Positions 16,736 through 26,569 are shown, numbered from the stretch's first letter. The stretch is DNA of 55,542 nt from JAKQDH01 sp029558835 (GCA_035356615.1 DAOQSN010000036.1:1-55542); one strand, 5' to 3'. Notes: a model not told the origin generated them from the sequence alone. Translations and numbers: made by a program.

Positions 16736-17944
16736 ATGACACGCAATGACAGTCTGAAGATGGTCGCGTTCGCCCTTGGCATCGGGGTGTTCGCGGCTGG
16801 GCCGGCCCTGGCACTGGATCGGGTCAGCGCCAGCGAGAAAGGCAGCTTGCTCGTGTACCCGAAGGTCGAGATTCGGTGGAACGCCGCCGGCAACGTCATC
16901 CAGGATACCTACCTGGACCTGACGAACGACTACGCCGGCGCGGTGGCCGTCCAGTTGTACTTCGTCAACGGGGACGGCCCGCTGGCGGCGAACGGCACCG
17001 AGCGGGCCCATCCGGGCTACAACTGGGTGGACAACATGATCATGCTGACCGGCAATGAGCCCACCTTCTGGTCGGCCCTCACGGGGTTCGAGAAGGGCGT
17101 CTCGCCGTTCACCGTGCTCGACCCCAGCGCCAATCCGCTGGCGCAGGGCCGCCCGGCCAACGACGGCACGGGTGAGCGCGTCTTGCGCGGGTTCGTGCTG
17201 GCGTGGGCGGTCAACGCGGCCGGCGAGGAGATTCGCTGGAACCACCTCAAGGGCGACACGCTCATTGTCAACTACGACGGGACGGCCGCCTGGGAGCACA
17301 ACGCCTGGGCGTTCTCCGCGACGGAGGCGGTGGCACACGGCGCGGTCACGGGCACTCCCGGCGTCCTGAACCTGGACGGCGTCGAGTACGACCGTTGCTT
17401 CGACCTGCTCTACCTGGACTTCTACGCCACGGGTTCGACGGCTTTCAGCAACAGCGGGCGGTTCGTGGTCGTGGACACCGACCTGACCCTGCTGCTCATG
17501 CAGATCGACCTGCGGCAGGACACCATGGGACCCTACCCCACCAAGGCGAAGTTTGATATCTGGAACCAGAACGAGGTGAAGTTCTCGGGCACCGAGCGCT
17601 GCATCACCTTCTGGGACCAGGAACTGGTGGGCAACTACGCGGTGCCCAACCACTTCCTGCGGACCCACTTGCAGACCAACAAAGGCAAGGCACGCATTGA
17701 CGGCATGGCCAGCAGCGTTTGTCCGCTGAGCATCAACGTACCGTTGCTGGGCGTGGCGGCCAAGATGCTGGACTTCGATGCCGGCGCGGACTTCGCCATG
17801 GCCGGCATGAACCTGGTCGGCATGGGGTACCAGAACGGCTGCATCAAGGCGGATGTGCTAGGCGGTCCGCCGCCGGAGCTGCCGGTGATGGGCGCCACGA
17901 TCGACGCAGTCCCGGTTCCGTCGGGTGCGCGGCTCGGGCGCTAG
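16736..17944 (+). CDS. Secreted protein X, function unknown
   Basis: The 402-residue protein has a clear signal peptide ending at 'GPALA-LDRV'. It is followed by a soluble, Asp/Gly/aromatic-rich domain ('YPKVEIRWNAAGNVIQDTYL', 'WVDNMIMLTGNEPTFW'), with no catalytic motif that I recognise. GGAG about 10 bases upstream supports ATG 16736. A strong hairpin at 18009-18045 ends the unit. The last 90 codons reappear, diverged, at 18596-18876 as part of a chimeric pseudogene. The recurrent pattern 'VNVPLLGV..K.LDF.AG..FA.AG.N..GMGYQ' suggests a compact C-terminal domain. Confidence 0.85.
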   Translation: MTRNDSLKMVAFALGIGVFAAGPALALDRVSASEKGSLLVYPKVEIRWNAAGNVIQDTYLDLTNDYAGAVAVQLYFVNGDGPLAANGTERAHPGYNWVDNMIMLTGNEPTFWSALTGFEKGVSPFTVLDPSANPLAQGRPANDGTGERVLRGFVLAWAVNAAGEEIRWNHLKGDTLIVNYDGTAAWEHNAWAFSATEAVAHGAVTGTPGVLNLDGVEYDRCFDLLYLDFYATGSTAFSNSGRFVVVDTDLTLLLMQIDLRQDTMGPYPTKAKFDIWNQNEVKFSGTERCITFWDQELVGNYAVPNHFLRTHLQTNKGKARIDGMASSVCPLSINVPLLGVAAKMLDFDAGADFAMAGMNLVGMGYQNGCIKADVLGGPPPELPVMGATIDAVPVPSGARLGR

Positions 17945-18008
17945 GGGCGGAAAAGCAGGCGTGTGGCGGGGGTCTGGCCCTGCCGACGGTGGCGGTATCC
18001 GTTTGCCC

Positions 18009-18045
18009 CGGGGTGTCGGTCCGAAGTTGCGGGACCGACACCCCG
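18009..18045 (+). terminator. Perfect 14-bp hairpin after protein X
   Basis: CGGGGTGTCGGTCC (18009-18022), a 9-base loop and GGACCGACACCCCG (18032-18045) form an uninterrupted stem 64 bases after the stop codon. No T-tract follows, so it may act as an intrinsic terminator of the GC-rich type or as an RNA-stabilising 3' end. Confidence 0.6.
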
Positions 18046-18299
18046 TGCCCATGCGCGGAGGACACGGTCGCCGTCCAGGAGCAGGCGAGGCCCCGCAGCA
18101 CGTCCAGGAGGTAGCGTCGGCCCCCCGCGGTTAACGTAAGCACGCCCACAACCCCCGGTTGCCGGGGCTCTGGGTCTAAATGAGTGCGCGCGAACACGCG
18201 TTAGCGGCGGTAAGATCCGCTCGCTCCCCGACGGTCGCAGTTGCGCTCAGCAGAGCCGAATCACGCACCGTGACCCACCAACCCGATAAAGAACGCCTC

Positions 18300-18876
18300 G
18301 TCAGCGACGATGCCCTCGACGATCCGCACGTCAGAGGCGTCCTATTTCCGGCGCTGGGGCCGACGTTACCCCAACAAGCCGCCGGCGACCGGCAAGCGGC
18401 ACGCCAGTTGCTCCTGCGCCCATTCGCAGGCGTCGAACTGCAGGCTGAAGGGGCGGGCTTGGGGGTAGATGTGGGCGCGGGCGGTCCGCCGGGACCGAGC
18501 CTTGCACGGCCACTTGGACCGGGCCCGCGACATGGACGTCGCGGACTTCGCGGTGTGCAACGGCTGTCTCGCGGGTCCGCAGGTGCTGCCCGCGCACTTG
18601 CAGACGAACAAGGGTACGGCGCAGATCGACGGCATAGCGGGCCCGGCCGCGTGCGGGTCGGCCAGCGTGAACGTTCCGCTGCTCGGCGTGGTGGCCAAGA
18701 CGCTCGACTTCAACGCCGGCGCGAACTTCGCCACCGCGGGTGAGAACGTGGCCGGCATGGGCTATCAGGTGGACTCGATTCAGGCCGACGTACGGGGCGA
18801 GCCGCCGCCGGAACTGCCCGGACCGGCGACGCCGGTGCAGGCGATTCCGGTTTCCGATACGGGCGGGTTGCGCTAG
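18300..18876 (+). pseudogene. Chimeric relic: end of a protein Y copy joined to end of a protein X copy
   Basis: From about 18394 to 18585 the DNA aligns with 19950-20145 in gene Y. Shared blocks are CGCCAGTTGCTC.TGCGCCCA, GAAGGGGCGGGCTT, and the dockerin-like end read here as 'DVADFAVCNGCLAGPQV' against 'DSADFALFSACLAGPQV' in Y. Weaker similarity seems to extend back to about 18300 or further. From 18593 to 18876 it aligns with the last 90 codons of gene X (17665-17944), for example 'HLQTNKG' and 'VNVPLLGVVAKTLDFNAG', ending at the equivalent stop. The two parts are fused in frame at 18590. The 5' part is frameshifted and has no start or signal peptide, so a functional product is unlikely. 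The simplest origin is a tandem X-Y duplication followed by deletion. Confidence 0.8.
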
Positions 18877-18921
18877 CTGCAGAGGCCGGAACCGGCCTGA
18901 CCTCACCAGTTGGAATCCAAG

Positions 18922-18962
18922 CGGGGCGACGCCGACGCCCGTGCGGGGTCGGCGCCGCCCCG
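18922..18962 (+). terminator. GC-rich hairpin after the chimeric relic
   Basis: CGGGGCGACGCCGAC (18922-18936) and GTCGGCGCCGCCCCG (18948-18962) pair 14 of 15 positions around an 11-base loop. It follows the relic as the hairpin at 18009-18045 follows X, and the two stems begin alike (CGGGG), which fits descent of the whole 3' end by duplication. Confidence 0.5.
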
Positions 18963-19123
18963 TGTTTGCAGCAGGCCGGGGCCGCATGGGCGCTTCTGTG
19001 GCGGGCCCGCCCGCGCCGGCCCTTGATTCCGTCCCGCCGGTTGTGATACGGTGGCTGGCTCCGGTCTTGGGAATCGGTCTTGCCCCGTGCCGGTGGCGGC
19101 GGGGAGTTTAGAAGGAGGGTGTG

Positions 19124-20266
19124 ATGAGTCTGATCGTACGACTCCTGTCGACGGGACGATGCGGTTGGCTGGCGAGCGTGGTCGTGCTGAGCGCCGCAGG
19201 CCTTGCGGTGGCGGCCGAGCCCATCATTATCGGCCACACCTGCACGAACCTGGACCAAGTGCCGCCGTACTGGATCGCACAGGCCAAGAACCTCATCCGC
19301 CTCAGCTACGGCCACACGTCGCACGGCAGCCAGATCGTGACCGGGATTACCACGCTCAACAACGTGCTGGGCTGCTCGTGCAGTTCGTGCAGCAGCCCCG
19401 GTTGCCCCACCTGCACGTATGGTTTCTGTGACGACTACTACTTCTACAAGTACGGCGGCAGCAACCCTGTCGCCCCGCCGGGCGTGCTTTCCTTCTGGGA
19501 CTACAAGCCGGAAGGTGCCAGCGACCTGGGCAACCCCAACCGCACCCAGTGGGAGGTGGCCACCCGGGCCATGCTTCAGGATCCGCGGTATGTGAACCGC
19601 AACCTGGTGATGTGGTCCTGGTGCGGGCAGGCGGACACGACGCCGGAGAACATCCAGCTTTATCTCAACCTGATGCGAGGGCTGGAAATCAGCTACCCGA
19701 ACGTAACCTTTGTCTACATGACGGGGCACCTGAACGGCTCGGGCGTAGAGGGCAACCTGAATCAGCGCAACAACCAGATCCGCGCCCACTGCCTCGCGTA
19801 CAACTGTGTGCTCTTCGACTTCGCCGACATCGAGAGTTACGACCCGGATGGTAACTACTTCCTGCCGCTCTACGCCGACGACGGCTGCAACTACAGCGGT
19901 GGCAACTGGGCAACCCAGTGGTGCGCCGCGCATCCCGGCAGCGACCTGTGCGCCAGTTGCTCGTGCGCCCATTCGCAGCCGTTGAACTGCAATCTGAAGG
20001 GGCGGGCTTTCTGGTGGATGATGGCGCGGGTGGCCGGCTGGGACGGCACTGCGCACGGTGACTTCGACCAGGACCTGGACGTGGATTCCGCGGATTTCGC
20101 GCTGTTCAGCGCCTGCCTCGCCGGTCCGCAGGTGCCGCCCGCACCTGCGCAGTCGCCGCCGACCGTCGAGCAGTGCCTGACGGTGTTTGACACCAACGCG
20201 GATGGTGACGTGGACCTCGCCGACTTCCGTGCGTTCCAGGCGGCATTCACGGGGTCCGCAGGCTGA
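19124..20266 (+). CDS. Secreted protein Y with two dockerin-like EF-hand repeats
   Basis: AAGGAGG at 19112-19118 places the start at ATG 19124 (GTG 19121 is too close). The product of about 380 residues has a signal peptide ending 'LAVAA-EP'. The domain that follows contains 'LSYGHTSHGSQIV', 'VTFVYMTGHLNG' and 'FDFADIESYDPDGN'. These are suggestive of an SGNH-hydrolase-like fold, but the catalytic residues are not certain. A cysteine-rich insert (CSCSSCSSPGCPTC) may be disulfide-bonded. The C-terminus has two calcium-binding-type repeats, DFDQDLDVDSADFALF and DTNADGDVDLADFRAF, as in dockerin type I domains of planctomycete surface proteins. Substrate and partner are unknown. Confidence 0.85.
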   Translation: MSLIVRLLSTGRCGWLASVVVLSAAGLAVAAEPIIIGHTCTNLDQVPPYWIAQAKNLIRLSYGHTSHGSQIVTGITTLNNVLGCSCSSCSSPGCPTCTYGFCDDYYFYKYGGSNPVAPPGVLSFWDYKPEGASDLGNPNRTQWEVATRAMLQDPRYVNRNLVMWSWCGQADTTPENIQLYLNLMRGLEISYPNVTFVYMTGHLNGSGVEGNLNQRNNQIRAHCLAYNCVLFDFADIESYDPDGNYFLPLYADDGCNYSGGNWATQWCAAHPGSDLCASCSCAHSQPLNCNLKGRAFWWMMARVAGWDGTAHGDFDQDLDVDSADFALFSACLAGPQVPPAPAQSPPTVEQCLTVFDTNADGDVDLADFRAFQAAFTGSAG

Positions 20267-20295
20267 TACCGGCGCGACGCCCGCATCCTGGTAAC

Positions 20296-20315
20296 ACCGG
20301 CCTGTCTCGGCCGGT
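20296..20315 (+). terminator. Short hairpin after protein Y
   Basis: ACCGGCC, loop TGTCTC, GGCCGGT, 30 bases after the stop of gene Y. No T-tract. It is a probable 3' end structure. Confidence 0.4.
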
Positions 20316-20976
20316 ACAGGAAACGCAAGCTGTCCGCCACCATGCTGCACTGCATCCAACACCCGCGTCCCGCACGCGGCAGGGTGCATCCCTGAATGCG
20401 CCGACAACGTCTCGCCGACACCCCGGAGCGCAGGCAGGCAGGCGGGTACGCCACGCCCGGAGGACAGGGGGACCGGCTCGCTGGGAACAGATCTGGCCGT
20501 TGGGGCTCAGGAAGCGACCGCAGGCCCGCTGCACCGCGAGCTAGGTCCGAGAAGTGACGGCGCCACAGGCGGCGTGGTACGCCGGCGGGACACACGCCCC
20601 TGCGGCGCGGCCGGGCGGGTTAAATGGGAATTGTCAGGCAACACGCCGGTTCGCCGTGCGTTTGTCCAGGTAGGTGAGGTGCCCGCGGTCACGTGCGGCG
20701 TGGCCGGGGGGTACGTGGCCGCACGGGAGGGACCGCGTGTGTCCGTTGTGATGCAACGCTTCTGCTCCCCTGCCGATGTCAACCGGGTGCCCACGACGCT
20801 GCCGGGGATGGCCGGCGTCGGGCGGGTCAGCGAAGGGACGCGAGGGGGCGTTGTGGCTATGCTTGCCGGCGGGGCGCGAGTCGCCCGGGGCCGGGTCGCG
20901 TTGTAGCCGGCGTGCCGATCGGGTCGCTGGTTGGCAAGGCAGGAGTGGAGTGGCACGCCCGGCAGCGGAGGATCAG
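20316..20976. other. 660-base intergenic region, nothing recognised
   Basis: No gene, RNA or convincing promoter was found between protein Y and the DUF1549 gene. Open frames on both strands give low-complexity Arg/Pro/Gly translations. Confidence 0.5.
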
Positions 20977-22539
20977 ATGCGCCGCCTCGTGCTGTTGCTG
21001 GCCGTTGTCGCGGTACCGGTGGCGGTGCCGGCTGGAGAGTCGCCACCGGTGCTGCCGTACGAGGCGGCGGGGCAGTTTGTACCCACCGGTCCGATCGACG
21101 AGTGCGTGCTGGCCGACTTGCGCGCGCACGGCATCACGCCGGCGCCTCTCTGCTCGGACGCCGTTTTCGTGCGGCGCGTGTACCTCGACGTCATCGGCAC
21201 GCTGCCGACGGCCGCGGAAGTGGGCACGTTTCTCGCGGATGAGCATCCGGACAAGCGCGCGGTGCTGATTGATGCGCTGCTGGAACGCGACGAGTTTGCG
21301 GACTACTGGGCGCTGAAGTGGTGCGACGTGCTGCGTGTGAAGTCGGAGTTCCCCATCAACCTCTGGCCGAACGCGGCGCAGGCTTATCACCATTGGGTGC
21401 GCGAGGCGTTGGCGAGCAACCTGCCGTACGACGCGTTCGTACGCGAGGTGCTCACGTCGTCGGGCAGCAACTTCCGCGTGCCGCCCGTGAATTTCTACCG
21501 GGCGGGGCAGGGGCACGAGCCGGAGACGCTCGCGCGGGCGGTGGCGCTGACGTTCATGGGAACGCGGCTGGAACACTGGCCCGAGGAACAGCGCCGCAAC
21601 CTGGCGGCGTTCTTCTCGCGGGTTGGGTTCAAGGCCACGGCGGAGTGGAAGGAGGAGATCGTCTATCTCGACCCGGCGGCCGCGAAGCCGTTGGATGCGA
21701 CGTTTCCCGACGGGCGGTGCCTGCGCGTGCCCGTCGGACAGGATCCGCGGCAGGCGTTCGCCGATTGGTTGATCAGCGCGGACAACGAGTGGTTCACGCG
21801 CTGCATTGCGAACCGCGTGTGGGCGTGGCTCATGGGACGCGGGATCGTCGACGAGCCGGACGACGTCCGCGCGGACAACCCGCCGGCGAATCCGGCGTTG
21901 CTGGCGTCACTTCAGGCGGAGCTGGTACGTTCCGGGTACGACCTGCGGCAGCTCTATCGCGTGATTCTGAACTCGCGGACGTATCAGCAATCGTCGATTC
22001 CGCGCGGCGACGTGGCCGAGGCGGAGGCGCACTTCGCGGTGTATCTCCTGCGGCGGCTCGACGCCGAGGTGCTGATCGACGCGATCAACGGCATCTGCGG
22101 CACGCACGAGGAGTACACGAGCGCGGTCCCCGAGCCCTTCACGCACATTCCCAAGGAGAAGCGCACGATTGCGCTCGCGGACGGCAGCATCTCGAGTGCG
22201 TTCCTGGAGCTGTTCGGGCGGCCCGCCCGCGACACGGGGCTGATGGCGGAGCGCAACAACCGCGTGACCGACGGGCAGCGGCTGCACCTGCTCAACTCGA
22301 GCCACATTCAGAAGAAGATCCAGGAAGGCCCGGCATTACAGGACCTGCTGCGGTCGGCACGGCGCGACCGGCGACAACTTGTCAGCACGCTCTACCTGAC
22401 CATTCTGTCGCGTCACCCGACGCCGGAGGAGGAGCGGGCGGCAGTGAGCTACCTGCGGTCCGCGCAGGCGCCACGCCAGGCTGCCCATGATCTCGTCTGG
22501 GCGTTGTTCAACAGCCGGGAGTTCCAGTTTCGCCACTAG
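20977..22539 (+). CDS. DUF1549/DUF1553 secreted protein
   Basis: The 520-residue protein has a signal peptide (MRRLVLLLAVVAVPVAVPAG) and begins its DUF1549 domain with 'DAVFVRRVYLDVIGTLPTAAEV' and 'LLERDEFADYWALKWCDVLR'. The DUF1553 half contains 'DNEWFTRCIANRVWAWLMGRGIVDEPDDVR' type signatures and 'LLNSSHIQKKI'. GGAGG 6 bases before ATG 20977 fixes the start; the longer upstream frame is not used. No cytochrome c motif is present. Such proteins are hugely expanded in Planctomycetota, are almost always paired with DUF1501 proteins, and have unproven functions, often linked to polysaccharide or sulfated-glycan use. Confidence 0.93.
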   Translation: MRRLVLLLAVVAVPVAVPAGESPPVLPYEAAGQFVPTGPIDECVLADLRAHGITPAPLCSDAVFVRRVYLDVIGTLPTAAEVGTFLADEHPDKRAVLIDALLERDEFADYWALKWCDVLRVKSEFPINLWPNAAQAYHHWVREALASNLPYDAFVREVLTSSGSNFRVPPVNFYRAGQGHEPETLARAVALTFMGTRLEHWPEEQRRNLAAFFSRVGFKATAEWKEEIVYLDPAAAKPLDATFPDGRCLRVPVGQDPRQAFADWLISADNEWFTRCIANRVWAWLMGRGIVDEPDDVRADNPPANPALLASLQAELVRSGYDLRQLYRVILNSRTYQQSSIPRGDVAEAEAHFAVYLLRRLDAEVLIDAINGICGTHEEYTSAVPEPFTHIPKEKRTIALADGSISSAFLELFGRPARDTGLMAERNNRVTDGQRLHLLNSSHIQKKIQEGPALQDLLRSARRDRRQLVSTLYLTILSRHPTPEEERAAVSYLRSAQAPRQAAHDLVWALFNSREFQFRH

Positions 22540-22567
22540 GCGGGCGCTTTGGGCAGAGGATGCCACC

Positions 22568-23911
22568 ATGGTCCAGGAACGCAACAAGCACGGCATCTCC
22601 CGCCGCGAGGTGATCAAGCTCAGCCTCGCGCAGGCAGCCGGGCTGGCCCTGCTGCGCCGGACCGGGGGCGCGGCCGCGGCCGACGCACCGAAGCCTACGC
22701 CGCACGCGAAGTCCGTGATCCAGATCTGGATGTGGGGCGGCCCGGCCCACCTCGATACGTTCGATCCGAAGCCGGACGCGGGATACGACTACTGCGGCCC
22801 GCTCGACCGACCCATCACCACCAACGTCGCCGGCGTCCAGATCGGTCAACTGTTGCCGCTGCTCGCGCAGCAGGCCGACAAGTACGCGATCATTCGGAGC
22901 ATGACCCACGGCGTCAATGCCCACGAGACCGCCTCATACCTCATGCAGACCGGGCGCGCCCCGGACCGGCTCGTGTTTCCGTGCGTCGGCGCGGTCGTGT
23001 CGCGGTTCAAAGGCTACGACGGCGGGTATACGGGCGTGGTGCCGCCGTACATTGTCCTGACCGAGCTGCAGGGGCGCTTCTCCGAAGCCGGCTTCCTCGG
23101 CCAGCGGTACAAGCCCTTCGCCACGGGCGGCGATCCGAATGCCGCCCGCTTCGCGGTCGAGGGCATCGTCGCCCAGGGCATCACCGACGAGCGCCAGCTT
23201 CGCCGGCGCGACCTCCTGCACGCGCTCGACTCGCTGGGGCGGGTGCTGGCCGGCAACGACCAGTTCGCCGAGTTCGACCGCTGCGAAGAGAACGCCTACA
23301 ACCTGATGTTCGGCGAGACGCGTACGCTGTTTGATCTCTCGAACGAGAAGGACGACGTGCGTGAGCGGTACGGCCGCAACACGTTCGGCCAATCGTGCCT
23401 GATGGCACGCCGCCTCGTTGAGGCCGGCGTCCCCTACGTGACCATCAACTACCGGGGCTGGGACACGCACAAGCAGCACTTCCAGACGATGCAGCGCCGC
23501 CTGCCCGAGCTCGATCGCGGCATGGCGACGCTCCTTGCGGACCTGGCCGACCGCGGACTGCTCGACAGCACGATCGTCTGGTGGGGCGGCGAATTCGGCC
23601 GCACGCCGCGCGTGCAGTGGGAACCCCCCTGGAACGGCGGACGCGGGCACTACGGCAACTGCTTCAGTTGCGTGGTGGCGGGCGGCGGTTTCCGGGGCGG
23701 TACCGTCGTCGGCGCGTCGGACAAGTACGGCGCCGCCGTTGCCGAGCGCCCGGTGTATCCACGCGACCTCATCGGCAGCATCTATGAGCTGCTCGGCATC
23801 GACCCGGAAGGGCCGCTGCCCAACGATCGCGGCCTTGAGGTGCGGCTGCTGCCCACCGACGCCGAAGCCGGCGCCGGCGGCGGGCGCCTCCGGGAGATCA
23901 TGTCGTCATGA
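22568..23911 (+). CDS. DUF1501 Tat-exported protein
   Basis: The 447-residue protein opens with a twin-arginine signal ('ISRREVIKLSLAQAAGLALL') and carries the DUF1501 signature 'IQIWMWGGPAHLDTFDPKP'. Other family markers are 'MTHGVNAHETASYLMQTG', 'NYRGWDTHKQHF' and 'WWGGEFGRTPRV'. It resembles the alkaline-phosphatase/sulfatase fold with presumed metal ligands in these motifs, but activity is not established. ATG 22568 is chosen over in-frame upstream codons because the Tat motif follows directly. The stop overlaps the next start as ATGA. Confidence 0.93.
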   Translation: MVQERNKHGISRREVIKLSLAQAAGLALLRRTGGAAAADAPKPTPHAKSVIQIWMWGGPAHLDTFDPKPDAGYDYCGPLDRPITTNVAGVQIGQLLPLLAQQADKYAIIRSMTHGVNAHETASYLMQTGRAPDRLVFPCVGAVVSRFKGYDGGYTGVVPPYIVLTELQGRFSEAGFLGQRYKPFATGGDPNAARFAVEGIVAQGITDERQLRRRDLLHALDSLGRVLAGNDQFAEFDRCEENAYNLMFGETRTLFDLSNEKDDVRERYGRNTFGQSCLMARRLVEAGVPYVTINYRGWDTHKQHFQTMQRRLPELDRGMATLLADLADRGLLDSTIVWWGGEFGRTPRVQWEPPWNGGRGHYGNCFSCVVAGGGFRGGTVVGASDKYGAAVAERPVYPRDLIGSIYELLGIDPEGPLPNDRGLEVRLLPTDAEAGAGGGRLREIMSS

Positions 23912-26307
23912 ACGTGGCACGCCTCACAGCGTGGCTCGTGCTTGCCGGGTGCGCGGTGCAGGTCTGGGGACAGGCCGTGCGGCCCGATCCGCAGATCGGC
24001 TTCCTCTACCCGGCCGGCGGCAAGCGCGGCACGACGTTCCACGTGATTGTCGGCGGCCAGTTCCTGCGCGGCGCATCCGGCGCGTACGTCTCCGGTGGGA
24101 GCGTCACCGCGAAAGTGATCGGGAGCTACAAGCCGCTGGGCGGAATCGGTGCCGAAGAGCGTGCCGCGCTGGCGGACCGCTTGCGCGAGGTCCTGCAGGA
24201 GCGCTGGGACGAGTTGGCGGCCGACGGCAAGGTCAGCGGTTCGTTGCCGATGCAGGCACTCGCGGGGATCGGTCCGCGACGCGCGGAGACGCCCAAGCCG
24301 GACGCGGCGCCGGACGCGGCGCCGGACCCGGCGGTGGAAATACCCGAGCACGCGCTGCTGCATGACCTGGAACACCAGTCGCTGCGCGCGCTGTTGCACA
24401 ACGCGCAGACGCTGCGCGAGATCATGCGCGACCAGGGGAACCAGCAGCAACTGGCGGCCACCGTGCTCCTTGAGGTTACGATCGCGCCCGACGCCCAGCC
24501 GGGGAACCGCGAGCTGCGCGTGCTCGCGCAGGCAGGGCTCACGAACCCGGTGTGTTTCCAGGTGGGCGTGTTGGCCGAGGCCCGCGAGCAGGAAGTGCCG
24601 GAGCGCGTCGTGACTTTGCTGCCGACGGATCCCCCGCTCGCCTTGCCCGTGACGATCAACGGCCAGATCATGGCCGGCGACGTCGACCGCTTCCGCTTCT
24701 GCGCGACGCAGGGGCAGCACGTGGTCATCGCAACGCACGCGCGCGAGCTGATTCCGTACCTGGCTGACGCCGTGCCCGGCTGGTTCCAGGCGACGCTGAC
24801 GCTCTATGACGCGAATGGGGCCGAGCTTGCGTTCGCCGACGACTACGAGTTCAGCCCCGATCCCGTGCTGTACTACGAAGTGCCGGCGGACGGCGAATAC
24901 GAGCTGGAAATCCGCGACGCGCTCTATCGGGGACGTCAGGACTTCGTCTATCGCATCGACCTGGGCGAATGCCCCTTCATCACGTCGATGTTCCCGCTGG
25001 GCTGCCGTGTCGGGGAGCAGCGCCACGTCGCCGTGGACGGGTGGAACCTGTCGTCCGACCGCCTCCGTCTGGATGCGCGCGAACTTCGGGCCGGCGCTGT
25101 ACGTGAAACGCGGTTGGGAAGCGGAACGGAGACGTCGAACATCGTCGCGTACGCAGTCGACGCCCTCGCCGCGAGCCCTGAGAAGGAGAGCAACGATACG
25201 CTGGAGACCGCCCAGGCGATCCGCACGCCGCGCATCATCGACGGCCGCATCGGCGCGCCGGGCGACCTCGATCTGTACTCGTTTAAGGGCGAGTCGGACG
25301 AGGAGGTCGTGGTCGAAGTCATCGCCCGCCGGGTGCGGTCACCGCTCGATGCGCTCGTGCGACTGCTCGACGCGAGCGGCAACGTGGTGGCGTGGAACGA
25401 CGATTACGAGCACAAGGACGGCTTCTTGCACACGAGTTCCGGCTTGCTGACGCACGCCGCGGATTCATACCTGCGCACCCGCCTGCCGGCCGCGGGCACC
25501 TACTGCGTCCAGGTCAGCGATGCGCAGGCCCGCGGCGGCAAGGGCTTTGCTTACCGCCTCCGCGTCGGAGCGCCACGGCCGGACTTCGAGGTCCGGTGCA
25601 CGCCGGCAAGTCTCACGGTGCGCGGCGGGTTGTCGGTGCCGCTGCGCGTCTATGCGCTCCGCAAGGACGGCTTTGCCGGCGCGATCGACGTGGCGCCGAA
25701 AGGTGCGCCGCCCGGGGTCACGCTCAGCGGGGCGCGCATTCCCGCGGGCCGCGAAAGTGTGCGGATGACCCTGAGTGTGGATAGGGCGAAGGTCAACGAG
25801 CCGTTCTCACTCGCGCTCGAGGGCCACGCGGAGATCGACGGCAAGACCGTTACGCGGCCCGTTACACCCGCCGAAGATCGGATGCAGGCGTTCCTGTACC
25901 GGCACCTGGCGCCGGCGGACGAATTGCTGGTCGCGGTGCTGAACGCGCGGCGTTCGGGCGCAGCGCTGCGCTTCGTTGAGTCAGAGCCGGTGCGCCTGCC
26001 CCTCGGTGGCAGCGCGACGGTGCACGTGCGCGTGCCACGGAGCGCACGCTTGCCGGACATCACGCTGCAGCTCCGCGAGCCGCCTCCGGGGATCACGCTG
26101 GCGAAAGTCGAATCGGGGGCCGAGGGCCTCGTGGTGGAACTGCACGCCGACGCGGAGGGCACGAACGTGGGCTTCGCGGACAACCTGATCGTCGAAGTGC
26201 TCACGGACGGAGGAGGCCGGGGTCAGGGAGATGCCTCCGCCGGCCAGAAGCAACGCATCGCGGTCGGCGTCCTGCCGGCCCTCCCCATCGAGATCGTATC
26301 GCCCTGA
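23908..26307 (+). CDS. Large secreted protein with two PPC (pre-peptidase C-terminal) domains
   Basis: The 799-residue protein has a signal peptide (cleavage near 'QVWGQ-AV') and a first Ig-like segment, 'FLYPAGGKRGTTFHVIVGGQ'. Its first PPC-type beta domain contains 'GDVDRFRFCATQGQHVVIAT'; the second contains 'ESNDTLETAQAI', 'GDLDLYSFKGESDEEVVVEV' and 'AGTYCVQVSDAQARGGKGF'. The rest is beta-rich without catalytic motifs. It is the usual third member of DUF1549-DUF1501 operons and probably acts as a periplasmic or surface binding protein. Translation is coupled to the DUF1501 gene through ATGA. Confidence 0.9.
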   Translation: MNVARLTAWLVLAGCAVQVWGQAVRPDPQIGFLYPAGGKRGTTFHVIVGGQFLRGASGAYVSGGSVTAKVIGSYKPLGGIGAEERAALADRLREVLQERWDELAADGKVSGSLPMQALAGIGPRRAETPKPDAAPDAAPDPAVEIPEHALLHDLEHQSLRALLHNAQTLREIMRDQGNQQQLAATVLLEVTIAPDAQPGNRELRVLAQAGLTNPVCFQVGVLAEAREQEVPERVVTLLPTDPPLALPVTINGQIMAGDVDRFRFCATQGQHVVIATHARELIPYLADAVPGWFQATLTLYDANGAELAFADDYEFSPDPVLYYEVPADGEYELEIRDALYRGRQDFVYRIDLGECPFITSMFPLGCRVGEQRHVAVDGWNLSSDRLRLDARELRAGAVRETRLGSGTETSNIVAYAVDALAASPEKESNDTLETAQAIRTPRIIDGRIGAPGDLDLYSFKGESDEEVVVEVIARRVRSPLDALVRLLDASGNVVAWNDDYEHKDGFLHTSSGLLTHAADSYLRTRLPAAGTYCVQVSDAQARGGKGFAYRLRVGAPRPDFEVRCTPASLTVRGGLSVPLRVYALRKDGFAGAIDVAPKGAPPGVTLSGARIPAGRESVRMTLSVDRAKVNEPFSLALEGHAEIDGKTVTRPVTPAEDRMQAFLYRHLAPADELLVAVLNARRSGAALRFVESEPVRLPLGGSATVHVRVPRSARLPDITLQLREPPPGITLAKVESGAEGLVVELHADAEGTNVGFADNLIVEVLTDGGGRGQGDASAGQKQRIAVGVLPALPIEIVSP

Positions 26308-26467
26308 GTGGCAGCCTCCCGTCAACCGCCGGCATCGGGCAGTTCGTGGCCGCGTGCCGCGACGTGCCCAGCTCGTGGCGCTTTGCCTGCTGCCGCGGCG
26401 CGCGCGCCACCAGCTCCCCGGGACAGAGCGCTCGACCGAATAAGACCACGCAGATGGGAAACTCGGA

Positions 26468-26569
26468 GGGTGGCATGCCCAAGCCGCAGGCGCCGGCATG
26501 CTGTTACGGAGAGTAGCGTCGGGTACCCGACAAATCATGGCGGCGCTGCGCTTGGCCATGCCACCCCGG
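26468..26569. repeat. REP/BIME-like inverted pair (family B)
   Basis: GGGTGGCATGCCCAAGCCGC...GGCATGC (26468-26502) and, inverted, CATGGCGGCGCTGCGCTTGG...ATGCCACCCC (26536-26569). This is the cleanest of the inverted pairs; the 33-base centre includes CGGGTACCCG. It lies between two convergent genes. Confidence 0.8.
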
